Position numbers and translations under genes: made by a program. This document shows positions 27,276-35,475 of a stretch of DNA of 64,000 bases, one piece after another (within the stretch, counting starts at the first letter, position 1; the number at the start of each line of letters is the position of its first letter). Source of the DNA: Noviherbaspirillum pedocola (lineage in GTDB: Bacteria; Pseudomonadota; Gammaproteobacteria; Burkholderiales; Burkholderiaceae_D); the NCBI RefSeq assembly GCF_016632335.1, contig NZ_JAEPBG010000011.1:111508-175507 (forward strand). Direction: 5' to 3'. A model generated the notes under the pieces. It ran no database searches and had not been told where the DNA came from. It saw only the letters and a list, made by a program, of their open reading frames with translations.

Positions 27276-27452
27276 ATGGCGGGGAGATCAATGTCGATGT
27301 ATTTGGCCGCGCTTAAGGCTTCACTCACCAACTTAAGCTGATGGAGAGGCAGGGCATACGCGCCTGAAACCATTTATAACGCCCTAGGCTCACCTCGCAA
27401 TAGCAGCATGTTTCCGTTCAACTGCGATGCGATGATCCGAAAGGAGCCGCAA

Positions 27453-27480
27453 TAAAAAATCCCCGCTGCAATGCGGGGAT
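27453..27480 (-). terminator. Rho-independent terminator of the cold-shock gene
   Basis: Stem ATCCCCGC / GCGGGGAT (27459-27466 with 27473-27480) with a 6-base loop. On the minus strand it is followed by a run of T (27453-27458 complement). It ends the cold-shock transcript about 40 bases past the stop codon. Confidence 0.9.
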
Positions 27481-27518
27481 TTCTGTTTCCGCCCGAAGCG
27501 ACGGGCACCGTCCAAGAA

Positions 27519-27722
27519 TCACTCAGGACGGATGTTGGATGCCTGCTTACCTTTCGGACCTTGCGTTACATCGAACGATACTTTTTGGCCTTCTTGCAGC
27601 GACTTGAAACCGTTGCCTTGAATAGCCGAAAAGTGGGCGAAAAGATCTTCACCACCGCCGTCCGGCGTAATGAAGCCGAAGCCCTTTGCATCATTGAACC
27701 ACTTAACTGTACCCGTCGCCAT
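27519..27722 (-). CDS. Cold-shock protein, CspA family
   Basis: 67 residues, a single cold-shock OB-fold domain. RNP1 is KGFGFI and the RNP2 position reads DLFAHF rather than the more common VFVHF. The core [19 protein letters not shown] is canonical. These proteins bind single-stranded RNA and DNA and melt structure in mRNA. The protein is full length for the family. It is monocistronic, with its own terminator; the upstream region 27723-27776 is part of a divergent promoter. Confidence 0.95.
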   Translation of the reverse strand: MATGTVKWFNDAKGFGFITPDGGGEDLFAHFSAIQGNGFKSLQEGQKVSFDVTQGPKGKQASNIRPE

Positions 27723-28142
27723 TTCCTGTTCTCACCGAAAAATTAAAAGTCTGGCAAATCTGCCGCAGACATTCTAATGCGCGAAATAGCAAGTTTGTCA
27801 AAAATCTGGTACTTCCACCCAACAGATTGCGCTTGCGGTGTCATGCCGCCACGGGACATTAAAGTTTGGTGTGCCGAGCAATTCCTGGATATGCCGGGCG
27901 GTAGACGAATTTCGGAAGCCTCGCCCGTTACGGGTGAATGGCTGTCCTCATGGAAAATACGATTTCCTGATCGATACAATCTTAGGCTTTTGCTGCTTAA
28001 CGGCTTTTATTACGAGTTGTACGGTGATTTCGCGGTGGAGGCAAATGATAAACTTTGCGCCTGCTTAGGAGACATAATCTTGACGTGCAGAGGCCCAGCC
28101 AAGAGGTCTTGCATTACGTCGGCTGTACAAGGGAACTTCGCT

Positions 28143-29312
28143 GTGCTTGGCATCGATCCACGATCTTTTGTTGTTATTACCGCCGCCTTTGGCATCTTGT
28201 GTTCATTTGTGCTGTTCGCTTTGCATTCAGGTTTCCCGCGGGATATTAAAGGGCTGGCACGTTGGGGCAGGGGATGCGCCTTTATGGCTACTGCAGCCGC
28301 TCTGCTTTCAATGCGCGGCGCCATACCATCTGTGTTTTCCAATTTCCTTTCAGACCTTCTGATAATTTCCGGAGTTGGAGCAATCTACGGGAGCCTTCAG
28401 GAGTTCACAGGCGTAGCGCCGAACACCAGACGCGTTACTGCCTTGTTCTTCATTGCCGCGCTGGGTCTTGCCTGGGTCACCTTCGCTCATGATGACTATC
28501 GTGTCCGCGTCCTTATCATGAGCGGCGTGCTGACGATTCTGTTCAGTGCTTGTGCGTGGGTCATCATCAAAAGCCGCGACAAGGGCTTTCCGGATTTGTT
28601 CACGCAGTATCTCTTCATCGGCACGGCCGGCATCACGTTTGCGCGCTTCATTACAGCGATTTTCGAGGAACGGGCGGTAACTTTCGACAAGGATTTCTCA
28701 CTGATCCGTCACGTCTACCTTGGGACATTTGCGTTCTCGACTGTAGGGCTTACCCTGGGGTTCATCTTGATGGTCAACCGTGCCTTGCACTCGAAACTTG
28801 AGTACCTGGCATCCCGCGATCATATGACCGGTGCCTATCGACGTGATGCCTTCATGCAGCGGCTTGACGACGAGATTGCTGCAGCAGAACGGCAATGCAA
28901 GCCGCTAGCGCTGCTGATGATGGACCTCGACAATTTCAAATCGATTAACGACCGGTACGGTCACACCGTCGGCGACCATGTCATCCGGGATTTCGCAGAT
29001 AAGCTGACGCACGAACTACGCCATAACGACTGTGTCGGCCGCTACGGTGGCGAAGAATTCATTGTGCTGTTGCCGCATACTGGAGAAGTCGACGCGAAAG
29101 CCATTGCCGAACGTATCCGGGACGCAGCAGCGCAGCATACACACGGGGATATTCCGGCTTATACAGTCAGCATTGGCTTGGCATTGCTGAGCCCGCCAAC
29201 GAGCGGTGCGCAGGCGCTCATCGATGCGGCAGATAAGGCGATGTATATGGCGAAGCAAGCCGGTAAGAACAAAGTGGAAATTGCTTCTGTGGAAATGCAA
29301 GAATTGCTTTGA
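28143..29312 (+). CDS. Membrane-bound diguanylate cyclase (GGDEF)
   Basis: About 389 residues from GTG 28143, which has AAGGGA 8 bases upstream and directly precedes the membrane part. A much longer open frame from 27777 has a Cys-rich, poorly protein-like beginning. The N-terminal half has six or so transmembrane helices (ITAAFGILCSFVLFALH onward), followed by a cytoplasmic GGDEF domain. The active site reads GRYGGEEFIVLL. An RxxD inhibitory site (RHND) lies five residues before it, so the enzyme should be feedback-inhibited by c-di-GMP. Unlike the two GGDEF-EAL genes at the left, it is intact. Its stop overlaps the first possible start of the next gene, suggesting an operon. Confidence 0.85.
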   Translation: MLGIDPRSFVVITAAFGILCSFVLFALHSGFPRDIKGLARWGRGCAFMATAAALLSMRGAIPSVFSNFLSDLLIISGVGAIYGSLQEFTGVAPNTRRVTALFFIAALGLAWVTFAHDDYRVRVLIMSGVLTILFSACAWVIIKSRDKGFPDLFTQYLFIGTAGITFARFITAIFEERAVTFDKDFSLIRHVYLGTFAFSTVGLTLGFILMVNRALHSKLEYLASRDHMTGAYRRDAFMQRLDDEIAAAERQCKPLALLMMDLDNFKSINDRYGHTVGDHVIRDFADKLTHELRHNDCVGRYGGEEFIVLLPHTGEVDAKAIAERIRDAAAQHTHGDIPAYTVSIGLALLSPPTSGAQALIDAADKAMYMAKQAGKNKVEIASVEMQELL

Positions 29313-29350
29313 TGAACGTTTTTAAGTTGGGTATGCCGTTATATGGTCAC

Positions 29351-29857
29351 ATGAAACACACTCTTGCAGCCTTACTTGTTCTTCTTACGTTGGCCGGATG
29401 CGGCACCGCACCGCGTGCGCCGTATGTTACGCCTGCACGATTTACCGAAGCCACCTTCCGCAACGAGCCGGAATCCTCAGCGGCGGCGCGTGAGGTGGGG
29501 CTGTACTCCCTAATGCTTCTACAAACCGGCTACGAATTCGGCGGGAAAAATCCAGTTGCCGGGTTCGACTGCTCGGGCTTGGTCGCTTATGTGTACCGTG
29601 AAGCCGCCGGCCTTGCGCTGCGTGGGAATGCAGCATCGCTGGCACGCGACGGCAGGGAGGTGCCGGTGGATCAGATGCGCACCGGCGACCTCGTGTTCTT
29701 CAACACGCTGGGCCGCCCGTTTTCGCACGTTGGCATCTATCTGGGACGAGGAGAATTCGTCCATGCCCCGAATTCACGGGGCAGGGTGCGCGTCGAAAAG
29801 CTCACCATCCGTTATTGGTCGCAGCATTTCGAAATGGCCAGGACCCTGCTCGATTGA
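29351..29857 (+). CDS. NlpC/P60-family lipoprotein peptidase
   Basis: About 168 residues from ATG 29351. The leader HTLAALLVLLTLAGC contains a lipobox with the lipidated Cys at position 17. In-frame upstream starts at 29309-29312 would bury the leader. The NlpC/P60 catalytic set is present: Cys in GFDCSGLV, His in FSHVGIYLG, and a third polar residue near FVHAPN. Such enzymes cut peptide bonds in cell-wall stems (typically D-Glu-diaminopimelate). It is co-directional with and close to the diguanylate cyclase, hinting at a link between c-di-GMP and the envelope. Confidence 0.9.
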   Translation: MKHTLAALLVLLTLAGCGTAPRAPYVTPARFTEATFRNEPESSAAAREVGLYSLMLLQTGYEFGGKNPVAGFDCSGLVAYVYREAAGLALRGNAASLARDGREVPVDQMRTGDLVFFNTLGRPFSHVGIYLGRGEFVHAPNSRGRVRVEKLTIRYWSQHFEMARTLLD

Positions 29858-30277
29858 GCGGCAGAGGTGTTGAGCCGTGCTTAATGTGTGCGGCTCTCAG
29901 AGAGCGTTGGCTGCAACTTCGAGCGCGATGCCGGCACTGAGAACTTCGCAAAAGGCACGTAGTGGAGCTTTGTGCCAGTGGCATCCATACCCAATTCCCA
30001 TCACCATCACGGTGACGGCGAACGCAAATTCCATTGCTGTGTCGGCCAGGCGAGTTAGAGCGGATGTGGAAGCAGTCCTTTGATGCATTTTCAGGCAGGT
30101 TCAGTAGGTGCAATTGACAGAGGCGGTCGGTGTTGCTGTCTTCGCAACCGCTGCTCGTGCCCGCTATGGCAGGCAAGTCACCAAGGCCAGAAGACGGTCA
30201 ATGTGTAGCCGCCATTATTGCACCGCAACATGACAGCTTACTGACAACGATCGGCATTGCCATCGGCATTTGGCTCT
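29858..30277. other. Intergenic between convergent genes
   Basis: About 420 bases. A short inverted repeat TGAGCCG / CGGCTCTCA (29871-29899) lies just past the lipoprotein gene and could form a weak hairpin, but no T-tract follows. No gene is supported. Confidence 0.4.
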
Positions 30278-30931
30278 TTACAACACATGCATTCCAGCCT
30301 GTGCCGGATTTAGAGAAACTCTTGCCAGGACGGGATCAGCAACAACAGTAACGTGCGAGGCTTCAACGATTGATCGGTGGACTTCCTCCAGCGCTTGCTC
30401 GTTCTGAACCACTTCAAAGTGGTTGCAGTCGATTTCCACCAGCCGCATATCCTGGCGATATCGCATCGACGCCAATGTCACGACGCCGTCGTTCGGTTCG
30501 AGAACGAAAGGAGAGGCGCCTGCCAGTGTGACGATATTGGTCCAGACGCCCGGCGCTCCCATCTTGCCGGCCTCGACGATCGGACGGCCAGCCGGGCGAA
30601 TTTCTGTCAGCACGCGGCTAAAGGGCAGAAAGCAGGCGACTACGCTGGCCGCGGCGCTGCCGCCATACGGCGTTGCCAAAGTGATTCCTCCGGCACAACG
30701 CTCGCCCAAATGGTGCGCCAGATGAAAAGCGTGAATGCCGCCCAGCGAATGTGCGATGAAGAAGATGTCATCCATTCCGTCGAGACAGCGCAACATGCCT
30801 TCGTGGTTGTTGTAGAAGCCGGCCTCGCTGTCATATTCAAGCACGATTTCATCGTGTCCTGATGTATGGGAGCGAATGAAGTTAAAGCTGTGCGCGGTAG
30901 CGCGGTTGCCGTGAATGTAGACGATGTGCAT
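30278..30931 (-). CDS. Alpha/beta hydrolase
   Basis: About 217 residues from ATG 30931, which has GGAGGG directly upstream; a start 13 codons earlier is less likely. The nucleophile elbow reads FIAHSLGGIHAF, and the oxyanion region IVYIHGNRA is near the N-terminus. The Asp is probably in VLEPNDGVVTL, and the His in IDCNHFEVVQNE. The fold resembles lipase- or esterase-like hydrolases of the DUF-type class rather than a named enzyme. Monocistronic. Substrate unknown. Confidence 0.8.
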   Translation of the reverse strand: MHIVYIHGNRATAHSFNFIRSHTSGHDEIVLEYDSEAGFYNNHEGMLRCLDGMDDIFFIAHSLGGIHAFHLAHHLGERCAGGITLATPYGGSAAASVVACFLPFSRVLTEIRPAGRPIVEAGKMGAPGVWTNIVTLAGASPFVLEPNDGVVTLASMRYRQDMRLVEIDCNHFEVVQNEQALEEVHRSIVEASHVTVVADPVLARVSLNPAQAGMHVL

Positions 30932-31153
30932 TTTCCCTCCGTGGTTTGGCATACGGTGTGCCAAGTGCACGGAGGAAATGCTAACCGCTCATGTTGCGTT
31001 GCAACATAGGAGCATGCCTCATACCTGTGTAGGACATGAAGTATATCGGTAACATTGAGGCTTTAGGTTCACACAAGGATGCGGGCCATGCTACTGCCGG
31101 CATTCCGCGATTACGAACATGATTTTACATAAAGAGGATTATGCAATTTCTTG

Positions 31154-32828
31154 AGTGTCACAGCCAGATTAGAATGTCTCGATCTGGCCAAATCAGAATG
31201 TCCCACTTGGTGCGGATGACGACATGGTAATTCGGTCATGCTGAGTGCTTCTTTGGATTCGGAGGCACACCATGGCCAGCACCGAACTGATCACCATGAG
31301 CATGCAGGAAGCCGACCGCCTCAAGACGATCCAGCTTGTGATCGACGGCAATCTCAGAGCGTCCACGGCAGCGCAACGCCTGAACCTGACGAAGCGTCAG
31401 GTGAATCGTCTGGTGCAACGCTACCGGCAAGACGGTGCCGCCGGCCTGATCTCGCGGCAGCGCGGCCAGGCTGGACACCATCGATTGCAGCCTGAACTGC
31501 GCACTGTAGCGATGACGATCCTGCGCCAGCGGTATGCCGATTTTGGTCCTACTTTGGCCTGCGAGAAGCTGCGCGAATTGCACGGCATTGAAGTGGCCAA
31601 GGAAACGCTGCGGCTGTGGATGATGGAAGCTGGCCTGTGGATTCCCCGCAAACTGCGCTCGCCGACGGTCTATCAACCGCGCAATCGCCGGCACTGCGTG
31701 GGCGAACTGGTGCAGATCGATGGCAGCGATCATCCGTGGTTCGAGGACCGGGCGCCGGCCTGCACCCTGCTGGTGTTCATCGACGATGCGACGAGCCGCC
31801 TGATGCAGCTGCATTTCACCTACTCGGAATCGACGTTCAGCTACTTCGAAGCCCTGCGGACCTATCTTGAGCGGCATGGCAAGCCGCAGGCCTTCTATAG
31901 CGACAAGGCGGGCATTTTCCGGGTCAACCAGAAGCAGACTGCCGGTGGCCGGGGTTATACGCAGTTTGGGCGGGCGCTGTACGAGCTCAATATCGAGAGC
32001 CTGTGCGCCAATACCAGCCAGGCCAAGGGGCGCGTGGAACGCGCGAATTTGACCTTGCAAGATCGCCTGGTGAAGGAATTGCGGCTGCAGGGCATCAGCA
32101 CGATAGCTGAAGCCAATGTGTATGCGCCGGCCTTCATCGCTGATTACAACCGGCGCTTTGCCAAGCCGCCGCGCAACGATTTCGATGCGCACCGGCCGCT
32201 GCGCGACGACGAAGATCTCGACTTGATTTTTACCTGGCGCGAGGCGCGCAAGGTGTCGCACGCACTGACGCTGCAATACGACAAGACGCTGTATCTGTTG
32301 GCGAATACGCCGGCCATGCGCAAGCTGATTCACCGCTATCTTGACGTCTACGAGTATCCGGATGGGCGTATCGAGATTCGCGCCAATGGTGTAGTGCTGC
32401 CGTACGCGACCTACGATCGCTTGCCGCAGGTGGAGCAAGGCGCGATTGTGGACAACAAGCGCCTGGCGCATGTGCTGCAAGTGGCGCAGCTCGTGCAGCA
32501 GCAGCGGGATGACCGGCGTGGGCGCTCTGGCACGCCGGCACGGACCAATCAGGGCAAGACCCCGGCCAACGTGCCGGCGCGGCCGGGGACCAAGCGACAG
32601 CGGCAATTGAGTGCTGACGATTTGGCACAAGCGCTGCACGCGGCAATGCACTAAAGAAAGGGCGGCGGCCGAAATTCCATTCTTGCTGGCAAAAGGCCTA
32701 ACTAACCGCCCTCTTCGCTCTTGCTTCTTATTCCGCGGCGCGGCTGCAAGTTAAGCAACCCTGGAAGATTAAAGGTGGGACATTTGAATTTGGCCCGCGG
32801 TGGGACATTTGAAAATGGCTTGAACACT
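31154..32828 (+). mobile_element. Insertion sequence, ISNCY-like, copy 1 of a tandem pair
   Basis: About 1675 bases. The ends AGTGTCACAGCCAG... and ...TGGCTTGAACACT form an imperfect inverted repeat of roughly 27 bases. Near both ends the motif AATGTCC/GGACATT recurs about every 23-25 bases, probable transposase-binding repeats. It encodes one intact transposase. TG lies just outside each end. Confidence 0.75.
31272..32654 (+). CDS. Transposase, ISNCY-like (integrase-type DDE with N-terminal HTH)
   Basis: About 460 residues from ATG 31272, which has GGAGG upstream. An N-terminal helix-turn-helix (ASTAAQRLNLTKRQVNRLVQRY) is followed by an rve-like catalytic core: the first Asp in LVQIDGSDHPWFED, the second in AFYSDKAGIFRVN, the Glu in QAKGRVERANLTLQDRLVKE. 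All three are intact, so the element may be active. About 70-75 percent of residues match the second copy by eye, so this is a related but distinct element. Confidence 0.88.
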   Translation: MASTELITMSMQEADRLKTIQLVIDGNLRASTAAQRLNLTKRQVNRLVQRYRQDGAAGLISRQRGQAGHHRLQPELRTVAMTILRQRYADFGPTLACEKLRELHGIEVAKETLRLWMMEAGLWIPRKLRSPTVYQPRNRRHCVGELVQIDGSDHPWFEDRAPACTLLVFIDDATSRLMQLHFTYSESTFSYFEALRTYLERHGKPQAFYSDKAGIFRVNQKQTAGGRGYTQFGRALYELNIESLCANTSQAKGRVERANLTLQDRLVKELRLQGISTIAEANVYAPAFIADYNRRFAKPPRNDFDAHRPLRDDEDLDLIFTWREARKVSHALTLQYDKTLYLLANTPAMRKLIHRYLDVYEYPDGRIEIRANGVVLPYATYDRLPQVEQGAIVDNKRLAHVLQVAQLVQQQRDDRRGRSGTPARTNQGKTPANVPARPGTKRQRQLSADDLAQALHAAMH

Positions 32829-32830
32829 TG

Positions 32831-34503
32831 AGTGTAGGCGCAAAATAGTAATGTCCGATTTCTCCCAAATAGAAATGTCGCGTTTTCTCGCCGACGACAC
32901 CGAGTTTGGGTAACTCAGCCATGCTGCATTTTCCTTGTTCAGGAGGTGCAGCATGGCGCAAATCGAGACCATTACGATGAGCATGCGTGAGATCGATCGG
33001 CTTAAGGTGATACAGGCTGTCGCGGATGGGCATCTGAAGCCAATGCAGGCAGCTCAGCGCTTAACGCTGACCACACGGCAGATTCAGCGTCTCGTGAACC
33101 GGTTTCTCAGCGAAGGTGTCGCGGGATTGGTTTCACGCAAGCGCGGCCGTCCCGGCAATCGGCAACTGGCGCCAGGGTTGGCAAACTTGGCACTGACGAT
33201 TATCCGAGATCGGTATGCGGATTTCGGCCCCACTCTGGCTCGCGAGAAGCTCAGCGAATGCCACGGCATTTCGATCAGTACCGAAACGATCCGCCGGCTG
33301 ATGACTGAAGCCGGGCTGTGGATACCACGGCGCCAGCGACCGGCAACGATCTACCAGCCGCGCAATCGCCGGCATTGTGTTGGGGAATTGGTCCAGATTG
33401 ACGGCAGCGACCATGCCTGGTTTGAAGACCGGGCGCCGACCTGCACTCTGCTGGTCTACGTGGATGACGCCACCAGCCAGCTCCTGCAACTGCACTTCAC
33501 GCCCTCGGAATCGACATTCAGCTATTTCGAAGCCACCCGCGCCTACATCGAGCAGCATGGCAAGCCGCTGGCTTTTTACAGCGACAAGGCCAGCGTCTTT
33601 CGGGTCAATCAGAAGAATGCAACCGGCGGGGATGGCTGCACCCAATTTGGCCGGGCGCTGTTTGAGTTGAACATTGAAGGGATTTGCGCCAATTCCAGCC
33701 AGGCCAAGGGGCGCGTGGAACGGGCCAATCTGACGCTGCAGGATCGCCTGGTGAAGGAGTTGCGGCTGCAAGGCATCAGCACGATGGCAGCAGCCAACGC
33801 GTATGCGCCAACTTTCGTTGCGGATTACAACCGGCGCTTTGCCAAGCCGCCGCGCAACGATTTCGATGCGCACCGGCCGCTGCGGGACGACGAAGATCTC
33901 GACCTGATCTTTACGGAGCGCCAGCCACGGCGTGTTTCGCACAGCCTGACGCTGCAGTACGACAAGATGCTCTATCTGCTCGCCGATACGCCGGCGAGTC
34001 GGCGTCTGATCGGCAAGTATGTCGAGGTGTACGAATACCCGGACGGCCGCATTGAAGTCCGGGCGGATGGTATCGCCCTGCCCTACACCACTTACGATCG
34101 GCTCTGCGAGATTGACCAGGGCGCGATCGTTGAGAACAAGCGTCTCGGGCATGTGCTGCAGGTGGTGCAAGCCGTCCAGCAGCAACGTGATGACCGACGC
34201 AGCCACTCGGTGCTGGTTCGCACGCACCGTGGTGTACCGGCTGTGCCAAAGAAGGCGGCGCCTGGCAAGAAGACACAGCGCAGCCTGAATGCGGACGATA
34301 TTGCGCAGGCAATTCAGCAAACCCAAAGCAAGGCAACGGCGCCGCCGAATTCGCTTACCGAGATCGTTTGAAGTTACCGCTTAGACGACCCTTCCGCTAC
34401 CGCGGCTGCAAGCAATCAAAACCCAGAGACTGAGATACCGGATCGAAAAAACGGACATTTCAACTTTGCTGGGAACCGGACATCTGAACTTTGCTTTGAC
34501 ACT
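32831..34503 (+). mobile_element. Insertion sequence, ISNCY-like, copy 2, abutting copy 1
   Basis: About 1673 bases, same orientation as copy 1 and separated from it only by TG at 32829-32830. The left end AGTGTAGGCGCAAAATAG and the right end ...TTGCTTTGACACT are imperfect inverted repeats, with internal ATGTCCG repeats. Another TG follows the right end at 34504-34505. Target or duplicated dinucleotide is inferred from these flanks. Confidence 0.75.
32953..34371 (+). CDS. Transposase, ISNCY-like, second element
   Basis: About 472 residues from ATG 32953, with AGGAGG 7 bases upstream. Same domain order as the first copy: helix-turn-helix (MQAAQRLTLTTRQIQRLVNR), then Asp in LVQIDGSDHAWFED, Asp in AFYSDKASVFRVN, Glu in QAKGRVERANLTLQD. 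Differences from the first copy are scattered along the whole protein, so the two are separate arrivals or an old duplication and not a recent copy. Intact. Confidence 0.88.
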   Translation: MAQIETITMSMREIDRLKVIQAVADGHLKPMQAAQRLTLTTRQIQRLVNRFLSEGVAGLVSRKRGRPGNRQLAPGLANLALTIIRDRYADFGPTLAREKLSECHGISISTETIRRLMTEAGLWIPRRQRPATIYQPRNRRHCVGELVQIDGSDHAWFEDRAPTCTLLVYVDDATSQLLQLHFTPSESTFSYFEATRAYIEQHGKPLAFYSDKASVFRVNQKNATGGDGCTQFGRALFELNIEGICANSSQAKGRVERANLTLQDRLVKELRLQGISTMAAANAYAPTFVADYNRRFAKPPRNDFDAHRPLRDDEDLDLIFTERQPRRVSHSLTLQYDKMLYLLADTPASRRLIGKYVEVYEYPDGRIEVRADGIALPYTTYDRLCEIDQGAIVENKRLGHVLQVVQAVQQQRDDRRSHSVLVRTHRGVPAVPKKAAPGKKTQRSLNADDIAQAIQQTQSKATAPPNSLTEIV

Positions 34504-34713
34504 TGAGTCTTTGCAACTTTGAGATCGTTTGTCATTTGTTGCTACTTGCTCAAAAAGGACTTTCGCCCAGCTATTTCTCGGTAGGGCCGCCTAGACCGAA
34601 CGCTTGGCACGCACTATCGCCGTGCGGGTCAATGCACGACATTGGCAGAGCGTGTTTATCAAAAACGGCTACGCCGTGCGGACCGCACGGTGTAAGCCTT
34701 TCCCCAAGAATTT
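34372..34713. other. End of the second insertion sequence and unassigned flank
   Basis: Up to 34503 this is the right end of the second element, with two GGACAT motifs. From 34506 to about 34713 I recognise nothing with confidence, though it may be the degenerate start of the IS630 relic that follows. Confidence 0.4.
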
Positions 34714-35371
34714 ATGCAGATACCGCCGGCACAGTGCAGGTATCACGCCACGCATTGGACGGTGCCATTGATTCAGGACCAGTTGCGAGAGCATTTGAAC
34801 CAAGTATTTTTTGATGCGACGGTCAGGCGGGCGATGCGTCATGTAGGATATGTCTGGACAGCGACTGCGCTACGTGTTGGGGCCGATGCCGAGCCGGAAA
34901 AAGTCTCGTATCCGGCGCGTGCTTGGCAACCTACCGCCGCGCAGCGTCGTGCTGATGTAGCGTAAACTGGTGTGCTGCTTTTCCCGCCGCTGTGCGCCAT
35001 TTAGGTACCGTCGCGCGTCGTACTCACTGGCTGGAATGCGCGGCGCACGGTCTTTGGCCGCACGGACTCAGCCATCGGCCACCGCGTGTTCTAACTCCGG
35101 TTCGCCAGTGGGCCCACGATTTCCGGGCCTTTCCGTACCAATTTCACTGGCAATACCGAGGTTGGTGACCTTGCTATTGGATAGCGATAGCAGCCATACA
35201 GCCCTGGCTTCCCAAGCCGTAGCCGCAGATCTCGGTATCCAGCGGTTATGGCTGCCGAGCTCAACCCGACGGATACGCTATGGGGGAAGGCAAGGACACG
35301 ATCTGCGCCAACAAACAATACGCATCGATCGATGAACAGGCCGCGCAGTTCACTGACTATCTTGCTGGATG
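34714..35371 (+). pseudogene. IS630-family transposase, frameshifted relic
   Basis: Pieces of one protein appear in different frames. First comes a winged-helix part (LIQDQLREHLNQVFFDATVRRAMRHVGY, with DAEPEK at its end). Next is the catalytic strand LLLDSDSSHTALASQAVA leading to LGIQRLWLP. Then, one base shifted, comes ELNPTDTLWGKAR. After another shift the C-terminal end NKQYASIDEQAAQFTDYLAG reaches a stop at 35371. The order and wording match IS630 transposases. Several indels make it non-functional. It sits directly before the catabolic cluster. Confidence 0.65.
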
Positions 35372-35475
35372 AATCTTGCTGGATTAATGGACCCCAAAGC
35401 CCTCTAGAATTCCGGCATCCGATCCAAGCGGTTTTGGCTCAGCCAACTAATGGTAAATCGCTTCTGCCGACCTGC

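Noticed and set aside
27777..28142. N-terminal extension of the diguanylate cyclase
   Set aside because: The added 122 codons are Cys-rich and not membrane- or domain-like, while GTG 28143 has a good ribosome-binding site and directly precedes the membrane segment.
29871..29899. Inverted repeat after the lipoprotein gene as a terminator
   Set aside because: The stem is short, the loop is long, and no T-run follows.
31236..32651. Long minus-strand frame of 471 codons opposite the first transposase
   Set aside because: Mirror frame of a GC-rich transposase gene; the same pattern occurs opposite the second copy (33133-34326).
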